Shown: in pieces, positions 8,254 to 16,391 of the stretch
How the letters are laid out: the number at the start of each line of letters is the position of its first letter
Numbering within the stretch: the stretch's first letter is position 1
Assembly (NCBI RefSeq): GCF_000192435.1
Contig: NZ_AEUD01000017.1
Coordinates: 22,451 to 86,450, forward strand
Origin: Gordonia neofelifaecis NRRL B-59395
Lineage (GTDB): Bacteria; Actinomycetota; Actinomycetes; Mycobacteriales; Mycobacteriaceae
Length of the DNA stretch: 64,000 bases
Direction: 5' to 3'
Notes under the pieces: generated by a model
Seen by the model: the letters and a program-made list of their open reading frames with translations, nothing else
The model's database searches: none
Told to the model about the DNA's origin: nothing
Translations under genes and position numbers: made by a program

Positions 8254-9138
8254 GTGGATTTCCGGAAGGCATGGCGGACCAACGGATTCGTCGGACTCCT
8301 CGGCTCACTGATCGTGTTCATCGTCTGCGTGGTGCTCGTCATCGGCACCGTCGCGATGGTGGCCGACGGTTCGTCGGCGGCGCTGATCGTCGTGACCGTT
8401 GTCGCGGTCATCGTGGGCTTCTCGGCCCTCCTGGCCATGACCGGGCTGACTGTGGTGAGCCCGAACGAGGCGAAGGTGCTGCAATTCTTCGGCCGGTACA
8501 TCGGTTCGGTGAGCGAGTCGGGCTTCTACCTGGTGACCCCGCTGACCGATCGTCGGACCATCTCGCTGCGGATCCGGAACTTCGAGACGCAGAAGCTGAA
8601 GGTCAACGACGCCGACGGCAACCCGGTGGAGATCGCGGCGGTCGTGGTCTATCGCGTGGTCGACAGCTTCAAGGCCGCGTTCGCCGTCGACGACTACGAG
8701 GAGTACGTCGCCATCCAGTCCGAGGCCGCCGTCCGTCACCTCGCCACCAGCTATCCGTACGACTCCCATCAGGCGGACACCGTCAGCCTCCGCGACGGCG
8801 CGACCGTCGCCGAAGAGATGACCGTCGAACTGCGTGAGCGCACCCAGATGGCGGGGATCGAGATCATCGAGGCGCGGATCACGCACCTCGCGTACGCGCC
8901 GGAGATCGCGCAGGCGATGCTCGTCCGCCAGCAGGCGGCACAGGTGGTCGCCGCGCGGCAGCAGATCGTCGAAGGCGCGGTCGGGATGGTGGGTCTCGCG
9001 CTGGACCGCCTGGCGGAGCAGGGCGTCGTGGAACTCGACGAGGAGCGGCGCGCGGCGATGGTGTCGAACCTGTTGGTGGTCCTGTGCGGCGACCGTGCGA
9101 CGCAGCCGGTCGTCAACACGGGAACCCTGTACGCCTGA
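8254..9138 (+). CDS. SPFH/Band 7 domain membrane protein
   Basis: About 294 residues: two transmembrane segments close together near the N-terminus, then a stomatin/prohibitin-like SPFH domain (from about TVVSPNEAKVLQFFGRY through the AARQQIVEGA helix). SPFH proteins oligomerise on membranes and organise microdomains or regulate proteases. Start: GGAGGG at 8239-8244 favours GTG 8254 (or GTG 8248); an in-frame GTG at 8218 has no such site. The stop overlaps the ATG of the next gene (TGATG), so the two are translationally coupled. The partner is an Arc-type DNA-binding protein. Confidence 0.82.
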   Translation: MDFRKAWRTNGFVGLLGSLIVFIVCVVLVIGTVAMVADGSSAALIVVTVVAVIVGFSALLAMTGLTVVSPNEAKVLQFFGRYIGSVSESGFYLVTPLTDRRTISLRIRNFETQKLKVNDADGNPVEIAAVVVYRVVDSFKAAFAVDDYEEYVAIQSEAAVRHLATSYPYDSHQADTVSLRDGATVAEEMTVELRERTQMAGIEIIEARITHLAYAPEIAQAMLVRQQAAQVVAARQQIVEGAVGMVGLALDRLAEQGVVELDEERRAAMVSNLLVVLCGDRATQPVVNTGTLYA

Positions 9139-9323
9139 TGGCCGAACAGTCGGGCGCTTCCCGTCCGGCGAAGCGCGAACCGAAGAAGGTGCTGCTGCGG
9201 CTGGACCCCGAGGTCCACGCGGCCATCGCCAAGTGGGCGGCCGACGATCTGCGCAGCGTGAACGCGCAGCTCGAGTACGCTCTACGGCTCGCGTTGAAGC
9301 ATGCCGGTCGGGGGCCGAATTGA
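9138..9323 (+). CDS. Arc-type ribbon-helix-helix DNA-binding protein
   Basis: Small 61-residue protein with a basic N-terminus and the pattern KKVLLRLDPEVHAAIAKWAADDLRS, a beta-strand plus two helices typical of Arc/MetJ ribbon-helix-helix repressors (strand about 17-23, helices about 25-36 and 39-52). It starts in the stop codon of the SPFH gene (TGATG), so the two proteins are made together. It most likely represses its own operon through the GATATC inverted repeat at 8189-8205. It lacks a recognisable toxin partner; resemblance to antitoxins is at fold level only. Confidence 0.75.
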   Translation: MAEQSGASRPAKREPKKVLLRLDPEVHAAIAKWAADDLRSVNAQLEYALRLALKHAGRGPN

Positions 9324-9375
9324 GACGAATCGGCGAGGTCTGACGCTCGGGGCGCGGGAACCCGACGGGTGCCGG

Positions 9376-9381
9376 TACCGT
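9376..9381 (+). promoter_or_regulatory. -10 hexamer TACCGT, leaderless
   Basis: TACCGT ends 8 nt before the ATG at 9390; no Shine-Dalgarno sequence intervenes. Fits leaderless transcription of the ATP-grasp gene. Confidence 0.5.
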
Positions 9382-9389
9382 CTCGACAC

Positions 9390-10583
9390 ATGTCCTCCTC
9401 TGCACCCAGGGTCCTCACGACCACCTCGCGCATGCCGTTCGCCGTGGACGAGATCCGCAAGTTGGGCGCAACCGGCCGGTTCGTCCTCGCCACCGACACT
9501 TTCGAAGCCGCGCCGGGCAGCCATTCGCGCGGCGCCTCGGCCCATGCCGTCACCCCCGCGCCGACTCAGCGGACCGGCGAGTTCATCGACTCGATCATCG
9601 ATCTGATGAGCGAGCACGACATCAACTGGCTGCTGCCGATGTTCGAGGACGTCTTCTACCTCTCGGCCCACCGCGAGAAGATTCTGGCCGCGCACCCCGA
9701 GGCCACGCTGTTCTTCCCCGGGTTCGACGCGCTGCACAAGGTGCACGACAAAGTCTCGTTCACCGAACTGTGCGGGGAACTCGGACTGCCGGTCGCCGAG
9801 CCGATCACGGCCACCGACGAGGAGCAGTTCAAGGCCGCCATCGGGAACTGGGACCACTGGTTCGCGCGCGCCGCCTACGGCCGCGGCGGCATGGACATCA
9901 TCACCAACACCGGACCGCTGGCCGGCGACGGCGACATCGACGACATCCATCCCACCGTCGACGACCCGTGGATGGTCCAGCAGTTCCTCAGCGGCACCGA
10001 CCGCTGCAGCTGGAGCGTCGCGCACGAGGGCGAGATCGTCCTGCACTCTTGCTACGAGCACCCGCTGATGATCGACGACCGCGGCGGCATCGTCTTCGAA
10101 TCGGTCGACTCGCCGCAGTCGCTGGAGGCCGCGCAGAGAATCGCCAAGGAGCTGAACTGGACCGGTCAGATCAGCTTCGACTACATGGTCACCGAGGACG
10201 GCACCCACTACATGGTGGAGTGCAACCCGCGTCCGACCGCCGGCTGCACCGTCGCAACTCCCGAGGAGTTCGACACCGCGCTGTTCAGCCCCGACGGCCT
10301 CGTCGTGGTGCCCGCCGGGCGCAAGAAGAAGATCGAGGTCGCGGTGGTGCGCGACACGCTGCGTCATCCGCTGCGGGCGCGCTCCAACCGCGCCGCCGCC
10401 AAGGGCGCCACCGACGTCTACTACGGCGATCACGACTACCTGCCGCTGCTGTACACGGCGCTGTCGCTGCAGCACATCCGCGCCTACCGCAAGGCCCTCG
10501 GGATGAATCGCAAGAAGGGCGAGCAACTCGTCGCGACGCAGTTCTTCGACGTCCTGTACGACGGGGGCGGCATCAGCGTCTGA
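9390..10583 (+). CDS. ATP-grasp domain enzyme of unknown substrate
   Basis: A 397-residue cytosolic protein with an ATP-grasp fold: pre-ATP-grasp region (residues 1-115), an ATP-binding part around KVHDKVSFTELCGELGLPVAEP and HWFARAAYGRGGMDI, and the metal/ATP site in ISFDYMVTEDGTHYMVECNPRPTAG (two parts of one motif; E and N are the usual Mg ligands). Such enzymes ligate a carboxylate to an amine or thiol through an acyl phosphate. Nothing identifies the substrate, and flanking genes are unrelated. Leaderless start at 9390 (TACCGT at -14); an upstream in-frame start at 9369 lies before the likely -10. Confidence 0.8.
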   Translation: MSSSAPRVLTTTSRMPFAVDEIRKLGATGRFVLATDTFEAAPGSHSRGASAHAVTPAPTQRTGEFIDSIIDLMSEHDINWLLPMFEDVFYLSAHREKILAAHPEATLFFPGFDALHKVHDKVSFTELCGELGLPVAEPITATDEEQFKAAIGNWDHWFARAAYGRGGMDIITNTGPLAGDGDIDDIHPTVDDPWMVQQFLSGTDRCSWSVAHEGEIVLHSCYEHPLMIDDRGGIVFESVDSPQSLEAAQRIAKELNWTGQISFDYMVTEDGTHYMVECNPRPTAGCTVATPEEFDTALFSPDGLVVVPAGRKKKIEVAVVRDTLRHPLRARSNRAAAKGATDVYYGDHDYLPLLYTALSLQHIRAYRKALGMNRKKGEQLVATQFFDVLYDGGGISV

Positions 10584-10614
10584 GGACGCGGCGACGGCCC
10601 GGGTGCGGTTCCAG

Positions 10615-11943
10615 CTAGGGCGCCGGGAGCAGGCAGCTGCCGGGGGCCGCGACCAGTGAGCAGATGGTCGACGGCCTGCTGGGCCGGTACCGTGGGCCGA
10701 CGCCGTTGGCGGCGGTGATCTTCCGGAAGGCGGCGACCGCGTCGGTCGGAATCCGCTGCAGCGTCGGGTCACTCTTGACGTTCACCGTGTACAGGCCGAA
10801 TCGCGGTGTGTAGCTGCCCCATTCGTAGTTGTCGGTGAGGCTCCAATAGTTCATGCCGATCACCGGCAGTCCGTCGCGCCGAGCCTTCTGCACCCAGTAC
10901 ACGAGGTCGCGCAGGTGGTCGGCGCGGCGGTATCCATCGGGTCGCGGCTTGCCGTTCTCCGTGGCCATCCCCGACTCCACGACGTAGAGCGGTTTGCCGG
11001 GGAAGCGTTGCGCCATGTCGCGCAGGGCGTAGTAGATGCCGTCGGCCGCGATCGAGGCCTTCCAGAACTCGTTCTTCGCGGCGTATGCGGCGGTCGGGTC
11101 GGTCGGTGAGATCGAGTAGTAGTAATCGAGCCCCACGTAGTCGAGTTGACCACGGACGCGGTTCAGGAACAGGCGGTCGAGCGCGGGTTCGACGGTCGGG
11201 ATGTAGGCCACGTTGGAGCTGACCTGGGCGCCGGGTTCCTTCCAGTGGATGTACCGGTAGATCTCCTGGTGCGCCGACACCAGCCTGTCGAACATCAGCA
11301 TCGATGAGCGCTGCGAGATCCCGCCGTGCTGAACCTCTTTCAGTACGTAGGCGCTCGGCTCGTTGATGGTGATCCAGAGCGGGTGGTATTTGAGGTAGCG
11401 GTCGACGACGAGCTTGCTGTTCCGCAGCCAGGCGTCGAGGGTGCCCGCGTCCGCCCAGCCGCCGCGGTCGGCGATCCAGCCCGGATACACCCAGTGATCG
11501 AGGGTGATCATCGGCCGCATGCCCGCGTCGACGATGCTCTCGATGAGGTCGTCGTAATAGTCGAGTTCGCGAGCGTCCAGGAGGCCGGGCTGTGGCTCGA
11601 TACGCGACCATTCGATGCCGACCCGGTAGACCTTGGCGCCGAGGTTCGCGGCGAGTGCGATGTCGGAGCGATAGCGGTGGCGGAAGTCGACCGATGTCCC
11701 GATCGCGTCGTCGGTCTTGCCGTCGGCGATGTAGCGCGTCCAATTGCTGTCCGGGGAGCTGCCCTCGGACTGGAACCCCGACGACGCGACGCCCCACAGG
11801 AAGCCTGAGGGCAGCCCGGCCGACGGTTTCGCCTGTGCCGGGGGCGCGCCGAGCGTCATGGCGGCGAGAAGGACTGCTACGAGAACGAACACACCGGTAG
11901 CGCGGGGCGGTCGACCGCGGCACCGCGTTGAAGCTCCCGGCAT
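10615..11943 (-). CDS. Secreted glycoside hydrolase family 1 enzyme
   Basis: A 442-residue exported glycosidase. A signal peptide ends at about residue 38 (PPAQA-KPS). The mature protein has GH1 signatures: FLWGVASSGFQSEG (48-61), acid/base Glu195 in INEP, nucleophile Glu323 in YVVESGMA (the usual YITENG region, here with Ser-Gly after the Glu), and NYWSLTDNYEWGSY. GH1 enzymes cleave beta-glucosides and related sugars with retention. Extracellular location is unusual for GH1, which is mostly cytosolic. Transcription is probably leaderless (TACCGT 7 nt before the ATG on the minus strand). No sugar transporter is adjacent. Confidence 0.85.
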   Translation of the reverse strand: MPGASTRCRGRPPRATGVFVLVAVLLAAMTLGAPPAQAKPSAGLPSGFLWGVASSGFQSEGSSPDSNWTRYIADGKTDDAIGTSVDFRHRYRSDIALAANLGAKVYRVGIEWSRIEPQPGLLDARELDYYDDLIESIVDAGMRPMITLDHWVYPGWIADRGGWADAGTLDAWLRNSKLVVDRYLKYHPLWITINEPSAYVLKEVQHGGISQRSSMLMFDRLVSAHQEIYRYIHWKEPGAQVSSNVAYIPTVEPALDRLFLNRVRGQLDYVGLDYYYSISPTDPTAAYAAKNEFWKASIAADGIYYALRDMAQRFPGKPLYVVESGMATENGKPRPDGYRRADHLRDLVYWVQKARRDGLPVIGMNYWSLTDNYEWGSYTPRFGLYTVNVKSDPTLQRIPTDAVAAFRKITAANGVGPRYRPSRPSTICSLVAAPGSCLLPAP

Positions 11944-13609
11944 GAATGTGACGGTAGTCTCATTCGGCTGATAAGTGCCCCATTCGCTAGGACAGGTGTC
12001 TGAGATCGATCGTCGGCGATCACCAGGTTCGCGGGCCGCTTGCTGACTCCGGCGCAGTGACCAGGTCGGACTCGCGCAGCCATGAGCCCCCGGCCCGCAT
12101 CGGCGGGGGAGGGGGCTACGAGCAGGTGGGCCAGGTACCGCTCAGCGGTCGAGGCCACCGAGTCCGGCGGGGCGTGGGGGAGCACCCGCGGCAGCAACTC
12201 TCTGACCTGACCGGCGTGGTGGATGGGGTTGACCTGCCACGGCCCGTCGATGGTGGCCGGTCGCCACACCATGCGTCCCTGGTTCGGGCCGTCGGTGAGA
12301 ACGATCGTCTCCCACTGGCCGCGGCGGCGGCCGACGGAACGATTGTGGCGGGGGCCCGCCGCGCCCATGGCGTCGATGTCCGTGCGACCGCCTTCTGCCC
12401 AATCAGGGGCATGATGAGCTTCGGTCTGCGCGAACGGACGGTCGCAGCTGGGACCGGTGCAGCCGCGGTCTCGGGCGAACAGTGCCAGGCGCTGAGCCTT
12501 ATTTGCGAAGCGCGCGCCGCGCGCCTGATAGAGCACCTCGCTGGTGTGCTTCCGGAACACAGTCAGATGCTGGGTCGCGTGCGCGGCGAGGGTGACGAGT
12601 TCGCCGACCGGCACGCGAGTACCGGTCGCGGTCAACGCGATTCCGGCGTGAGCGGCCAGCTCCTGGTCGGTCACGGTGATGACCAACTCGGCCGGAATCC
12701 GATCCGGACCGCCGAGTCCTCCATGGCCGAGAACGTAGTCGCACAGCGCGACCAGCGCATCATGGTTCCGCTGCGCGGCACTGCGCAGATCGTTCTCGCG
12801 GGCGGCGACCAGCTGGTCGTGATCGAGGCCGGGTGCGTCGACGGCCCCGTGTGGCGAGTGAGGGTCCGCGGGGTTGTTCATCCCGGTGCGGCCCACGCGG
12901 TCAGGATCACCTCGAACTTGGCGCGCAGTTCAGGGGTGAACGCGCCGCGGACTCGGCTCATCAGCTGCCGATCCTGCGGGGAGATCGTCAGGCTTCGCTG
13001 GCGCTGTCGGTCCGCGTGATCGGTCTCCTGCCCGTCGGGGTCGAGGTGAGCGAGCAGCCGGTCGCCGACCTTTCCCAGCTCCTCCGGGCTCAGGCCGGCC
13101 GCGGCCTCGGCCAACTGGGCCTCGGCGCGTGCCTTCACCTCGGCACTGATGGCCCCCGGGATCTTGGCCATCACCGACGAGATCACCAGTGCGTGGCCGG
13201 CGCCGATCACGCCCTCCTCAACGGCCGCGGCAGTGGCTGAGGCGCGTGGCGGCAGGGTCTCGCCCTGGAGATTGGAGAAGCGGCCGATCGTTTCGGCGAG
13301 ACGCAGGCGGCGCCCGGCTTCGCCGGTCCCGACTCGCAGGCCGTGGGCGAGGTACTGCCGTGGATTCAAGTACCCCGCGGTCCGGTGCGCATTGCGGTCG
13401 GAGACCTCGACCAGCAGGCCTGCGGTGACGCCGTCCCAGCGCCGCCGAATTCGCTCGGCGGCCTCGGCATGAGCCAGCAGAGCCTGTTCCGACTCCGGTG
13501 CCAGCGATGCGGCAGTGAGCTTGGCCCCGGCGGCCTCGATCAGGGCCAGGAGGGCTGCCGGGTTCTCGGGCAGATCGACGGCACCGGTCTGATCGCTCAT
13601 TGCTGTCAC
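11877..13609 (-). pseudogene. DUF222/13E12-family HNH protein split by a frameshift
   Basis: Two overlapping reading frames together make one DUF222-HNH protein. The upstream piece (13609 to 12878, 243 codons) carries DUF222 and ends KFEVILTAWAAPG then TGA. The downstream piece (12896 to 11877) continues with MNNPADPHSP, the expected next residues of the family, and holds the HNH-like segment RGCTGPSCDRP...EAHHAPDWAEGG...RHN. Losing one base in CCGGGCATG to give CCGGGATG explains the break. Restart is conceivable because TGA and ATG overlap (GGATGA). The downstream frame also runs past the usual end into the start of the GH1 gene, so the original C-terminus looks lost. The family occurs in many copies in actinobacteria; its function is unclear. 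RBS-like GGAGG precedes the 13609/13600 starts. Confidence 0.8.
11951..11956 (-). promoter_or_regulatory. -10 hexamer TACCGT of the GH1 gene, leaderless
   Basis: Read on the minus strand, TACCGT is followed by 7 nt and the ATG at 11943. Confidence 0.5.
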
Positions 13610-13744
13610 CTCCCGTCGAATATTGGCTGGTCATGCCTGGTTTTCGATTACCTGAAAGGTATCAGGAGGGTACGACAGAATCGGATTGGCCGGAGGGCGG
13701 CGGGGGATGTCGGGAATCTTCAAGACCATTCCTCTGCCGAGCCG

Positions 13745-13750
13745 TACGGT
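13745..13750 (+). promoter_or_regulatory. -10 hexamer TACGGT, leaderless
   Basis: TACGGT followed by 6 nt and the ATG at 13757. Confidence 0.5.
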
Positions 13751-13756
13751 CGAGAC

Positions 13757-14329
13757 ATGGAAACTTCTGTCGCACTGAATCAGACGCTCAACGACCTCGC
13801 CGATCTGCTCGACAGTGCCGCCGACACTCCCGCGACGGCGCCCACACCGTGTTCCGACTTCGACTTTCAGACCCTCCGCCACCACGTCGTCGGCTGGCTG
13901 AGCGCCTTCGCCGACGGCTACACCTCGGCCGACCATCTCTGCGGCGATCCGGGCGCGGTCACCGTGACCGGCACTGGTGCGGAACAGGTCCGCGCGCTGG
14001 CGGGCAGGCTCGACGAGGTGCTTCCTGCTGCGACCGCCGATCCGGTCCGGATCGGCGACTCGGCGATGCCGGGCGACATGGCGCTCTCGATGATGTTGTG
14101 GGAGTACCAGGTTCACGGCTGGGATCTCGCCCGGGCGGCGGGCGAGAACTGGTCGCCGGCAGACGCGGGGGTCGAGGCGTCATTGCAGTTCGCGCCGAAC
14201 ATGCTCAGCCCCGATTTTCAGGGCGAGGGCAAGCCTTTCGGCGTCAGTGTTCCGGTGGCGGACGACGCGCCTGCGATCGACCGCCTCGTCGGACTCTCGG
14301 GTCGCGATCCGAACTGGACCGTCGCCTGA
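13757..14329 (+). CDS. TIGR03086-family (maleylpyruvate isomerase-like, DinB fold) protein
   Basis: 190 residues resembling the actinobacterial TIGR03086 family, a four-helix-bundle relative of mycothiol-dependent maleylpyruvate isomerase. Features are PTPCSDFDFQTLRHHVVGWL near the N-terminus and MMLWEYQVHGWDLARAAG with the conserved His/Asp of the metal site. Members are cytosolic metal-binding proteins, often of unknown role and possibly mycothiol-linked. ATG 13757 is chosen because TACGGT ends 6 nt upstream (leaderless) and the domain starts immediately; the open frame extends upstream antisense to the DUF222 gene. No operon partner. Confidence 0.7.
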   Translation: METSVALNQTLNDLADLLDSAADTPATAPTPCSDFDFQTLRHHVVGWLSAFADGYTSADHLCGDPGAVTVTGTGAEQVRALAGRLDEVLPAATADPVRIGDSAMPGDMALSMMLWEYQVHGWDLARAAGENWSPADAGVEASLQFAPNMLSPDFQGEGKPFGVSVPVADDAPAIDRLVGLSGRDPNWTVA

Positions 14330-14408
14330 CGGAGTCGCTCGACACCAGCGCCGCCTCACACCGACCCTTTTCCGGGGCGTCGGTCACTGCGCGATGATTC
14401 CGGTTTGC

Positions 14409-14414
14409 TAGGGT
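14409..14414 (+). promoter_or_regulatory. -10 hexamer TAGGGT of tRNA-Gly
   Basis: TAGGGT lies 25 nt upstream of the mature tRNA 5' end, with no gene in between; it fits the promoter of the tRNA. Confidence 0.45.
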
Positions 14415-14439
14415 TGGAGCCGCGAGATCACCTCGCAGT

Positions 14440-14513
14440 GCCGATGTAGTTTAGTGGTAGAACATCAGCTTCCCAAGCTGAGAGTGCGGGTTCGATTCCC
14501 GTCATCGGCTCCA
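14440..14513 (+). tRNA. tRNA-Gly (anticodon CCC)
   Basis: Complete cloverleaf: acceptor arms GCCGATG and CATCGGC, D-stem GTTT/GAAC, anticodon stem TCAGC/GCTGA enclosing TTCCCAA (anticodon CCC), and T-arm CGGGTTCGATTCCCG. Discriminator T and an encoded CCA end (14511-14513). It decodes GGG (glycine) codons. It stands alone and is followed by the cold-shock gene on the same strand. Confidence 0.95.
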
Positions 14514-14670
14514 CGAAATCCCCTGTCAGACAGGTACTTCGGCCTCGGTTCGTCGAACGAGTGGAGAAGTACATCGCCCCGAGTGTGCGCGCAGCGCGAA
14601 TCTGTGGGACGCTTGATACAGCGGTGGGCGGATCTTGTCCTCCGCATCCTGAAGAAAGCAGTAACACAGC
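14514..14670 (+). promoter_or_regulatory. tRNA-cspA intergenic region / cspA leader
   Basis: 157 bp. CCTGT CAG ACAGG just after the tRNA is a short hairpin. The rest is the probable promoter and a 5' leader of cspA; long leaders are typical of cold-shock genes. AGAAAG about 14 nt before the ATG is a weak ribosome site. No riboswitch class recognised. Confidence 0.4.
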
Positions 14671-14874
14671 ATGACACAAGGAACCGTCAAGTGGTTCAAC
14701 GGCGAGAAGGGCTTCGGCTTCATCGCTCCCGATAACGGCGGCGAGGACGTGTTCGTCCACTTCTCCGCAATCGCAGGTAGCGGCTTCCGCAACCTCGAAG
14801 AGGCTCAGCGGGTCGAGTTCGACCTGGAGCAGGGCGCCAAGGGCCCCCAGGCGACGAACGTGACCGCCATCTAA
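14671..14874 (+). CDS. cspA: Cold-shock protein, CspA family
   Basis: A 67-residue single cold-shock domain (OB fold) that binds single-stranded RNA and DNA and relaxes mRNA structure. It has both RNP motifs: [10 protein letters not shown] (RNP1, residues 11-20) and DVFVHFSAI (RNP2, 26-34), and the start [10 protein letters not shown]. Length and motifs match actinobacterial CspA. It is monocistronic and closed by a strong terminator at 14896-14929. Confidence 0.95.
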   Translation: MTQGTVKWFNGEKGFGFIAPDNGGEDVFVHFSAIAGSGFRNLEEAQRVEFDLEQGAKGPQATNVTAI

Positions 14875-14895
14875 GCGGCCAGACACGTACAGCAG

Positions 14896-14929
14896 AGCCC
14901 CAGATCTCGAAAGATGATCTGGGGCTTTT
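14896..14929 (+). terminator. Rho-independent terminator of cspA
   Basis: Perfect 11-bp stem (AGCCCCAGATC / GATCTGGGGCT) with a 9-nt loop and TTTT at its end. Confidence 0.9.
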
Positions 14930-15144
14930 GCGTTGCCGGGAGCCGCGACGTTCCACGCGGCGTCGACGACTGGAGCCGTATCCGCGCAGTTCGCCGACGC
15001 ACGCGCGGTCCCTCACCGAGCGTTCTCCCCGGAAGTGAGCGAACGCAGCTGACGGGCTCGAATCGGTAGTCGTTCAGATGCCGGACTGCCGATCGCGCGC
15101 CGTCTAGATTCTCAGGGGACGCCCATGCGATCTCTGGAGGCTCG

Positions 15145-15624
15145 ATGACCATGCCACCGCCCGGCGGGGAACCGCAGTGGGGGAACCGTCCGCCCGGGCT
15201 GCCGCAACCGATCGCGCTCGGGATGATGGCGTCATCGCCGTACCTGACGGAGGGCGTCGCGATCACCTGCGGATTCGCGGTCTTCGGGCCGATCCTGGCG
15301 TCGTCGCAGGTGAGCATCGAGGTCGATGGCTATGAGTTGGCACCCGCAGCGTGGGGGCGGATCGAGGTTCCGGTTCTCCCCGGGACACACCGATTCCGGG
15401 TCTTCATCCGGCGAGGAACCAAGTGCAAGAACGTCGCCGAGTGGACTGGTGACGTATGCCGCGGCGAATTGCTCGAACTGAGCTACTTCTTCCCGCGGTG
15501 GGGAGGCGTGCAGCTGTATCCGGCGCCGACCGTGCAGGAGCGGCGCCGGGCGGTCGCCATCTTCCTCGCCGCCTCCGCTGCGCTGTGGGCGGTGCTGATG
15601 CTGCTCGTGCTCATCCTCACCTGA
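15145..15624 (+). CDS. Membrane-anchored protein of unknown function
   Basis: 159 residues. A Pro/Gly-rich N-terminus (PPPGGEPQWGNRPPGLPQP) is followed by a soluble beta-rich central part (about 30-130, including VSIEVDGYELAPAAWGRIEVPVLPG) and one C-terminal transmembrane helix (about 136-158), as in tail-anchored proteins. I do not recognise a family. The ATG has a clear GGAGG 4 nt upstream. TAGATT around 15108 is a possible -10. A K+ channel gene follows 77 bp later on the same strand; whether they share a transcript is unknown. Confidence 0.65.
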   Translation: MTMPPPGGEPQWGNRPPGLPQPIALGMMASSPYLTEGVAITCGFAVFGPILASSQVSIEVDGYELAPAAWGRIEVPVLPGTHRFRVFIRRGTKCKNVAEWTGDVCRGELLELSYFFPRWGGVQLYPAPTVQERRRAVAIFLAASAALWAVLMLLVLILT

Positions 15625-15701
15625 CGCTCGGCGGCACCGTTCTGACTGATTTCGCGGGGTACGCGTGACGACGGTCGTGCGGTCGTGGTGCGATTGACAG
15701 G

Positions 15702-16271
15702 ATGAACACCACCGAACCCGGCAGTTCGCGCGCTAACAACCATTACGTGGCCGCGCTGCTGCGCCCGATAGGGGCGATGGCGGTCCTGCTGGTCGGCTAC
15801 TTCCTCCTGCCGATCGGACGTGACAGCAACTGGAAGGTGGTCGGCATGACGCTCGGCGTCGGCCTGCTGGTCGGGTTCTGCGTCTGGGAGGTCCGGCACT
15901 TCCTGCGGTCGACGCGGCCGGTGGCGACGGCCATCGAGATGCTGGCCGCCGTCATGTGTTTCTACATCGTGGCGTTCTCGGCGACCTACTTCCTGTTCAG
16001 CGAGTATGTGGCGGGTGCCTTCAACGAGCATCTGTCGAGAGTCGACGCGCTCTATTTCTGCCTCACGGTCTTCACGACAACCGGATTCGGCGACATCGCC
16101 GCAGTGTCGGAGCCGGCGCGGGTCGCGGTGTCGATCCAGATGGCCAGCACGCTGATTCTTCTGGGACTCGGGATCAGGTTCCTCAACGTGCTTGTCCAGG
16201 AACGTGTCTCGGGCGGCGGTCGGCTGCATGACCTGCGCAGACGCCGGGCTGAGGATCCTGACGGCCGATAA
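15702..16271 (+). CDS. Two-TM potassium channel family protein
   Basis: 189-residue membrane protein with about four hydrophobic segments; the last two enclose a pore loop with the selectivity filter TTTGFGD (TVxTGxGD class, here TGFGD), hallmark of K+ channels of the Ion_trans_2 family (KcsA-like). It would pass K+ through the inner membrane as a tetramer. The C-terminus is short and basic with no RCK/TrkA-N regulatory domain visible. ATG 15702 follows a weak ACAGG site. No K+ uptake genes nearby. Confidence 0.8.
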   Translation: MNTTEPGSSRANNHYVAALLRPIGAMAVLLVGYFLLPIGRDSNWKVVGMTLGVGLLVGFCVWEVRHFLRSTRPVATAIEMLAAVMCFYIVAFSATYFLFSEYVAGAFNEHLSRVDALYFCLTVFTTTGFGDIAAVSEPARVAVSIQMASTLILLGLGIRFLNVLVQERVSGGGRLHDLRRRRAEDPDGR

Positions 16272-16391
16272 GGCGAATTTCTTCCGATTTCCGGAAACCG
16301 ATCGCAGTGTGCTGCCACAATCGACGCGCCCCGGTGGCTGTGCCAATGGTCGTCGGAGCGATACGTCCGCTAGATCCCACGGAGTGTGGCT

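Noticed and set aside
9138-9323. Antitoxin of a toxin-antitoxin pair
   Set aside because: No toxin gene adjoins; the coupled partner is an SPFH membrane protein.
11877-13609. Mobile element or intein/homing endonuclease
   Set aside because: DUF222/HNH genes are free-standing multi-copy actinobacterial genes; no terminal repeats, transposase or host-gene insertion is visible.
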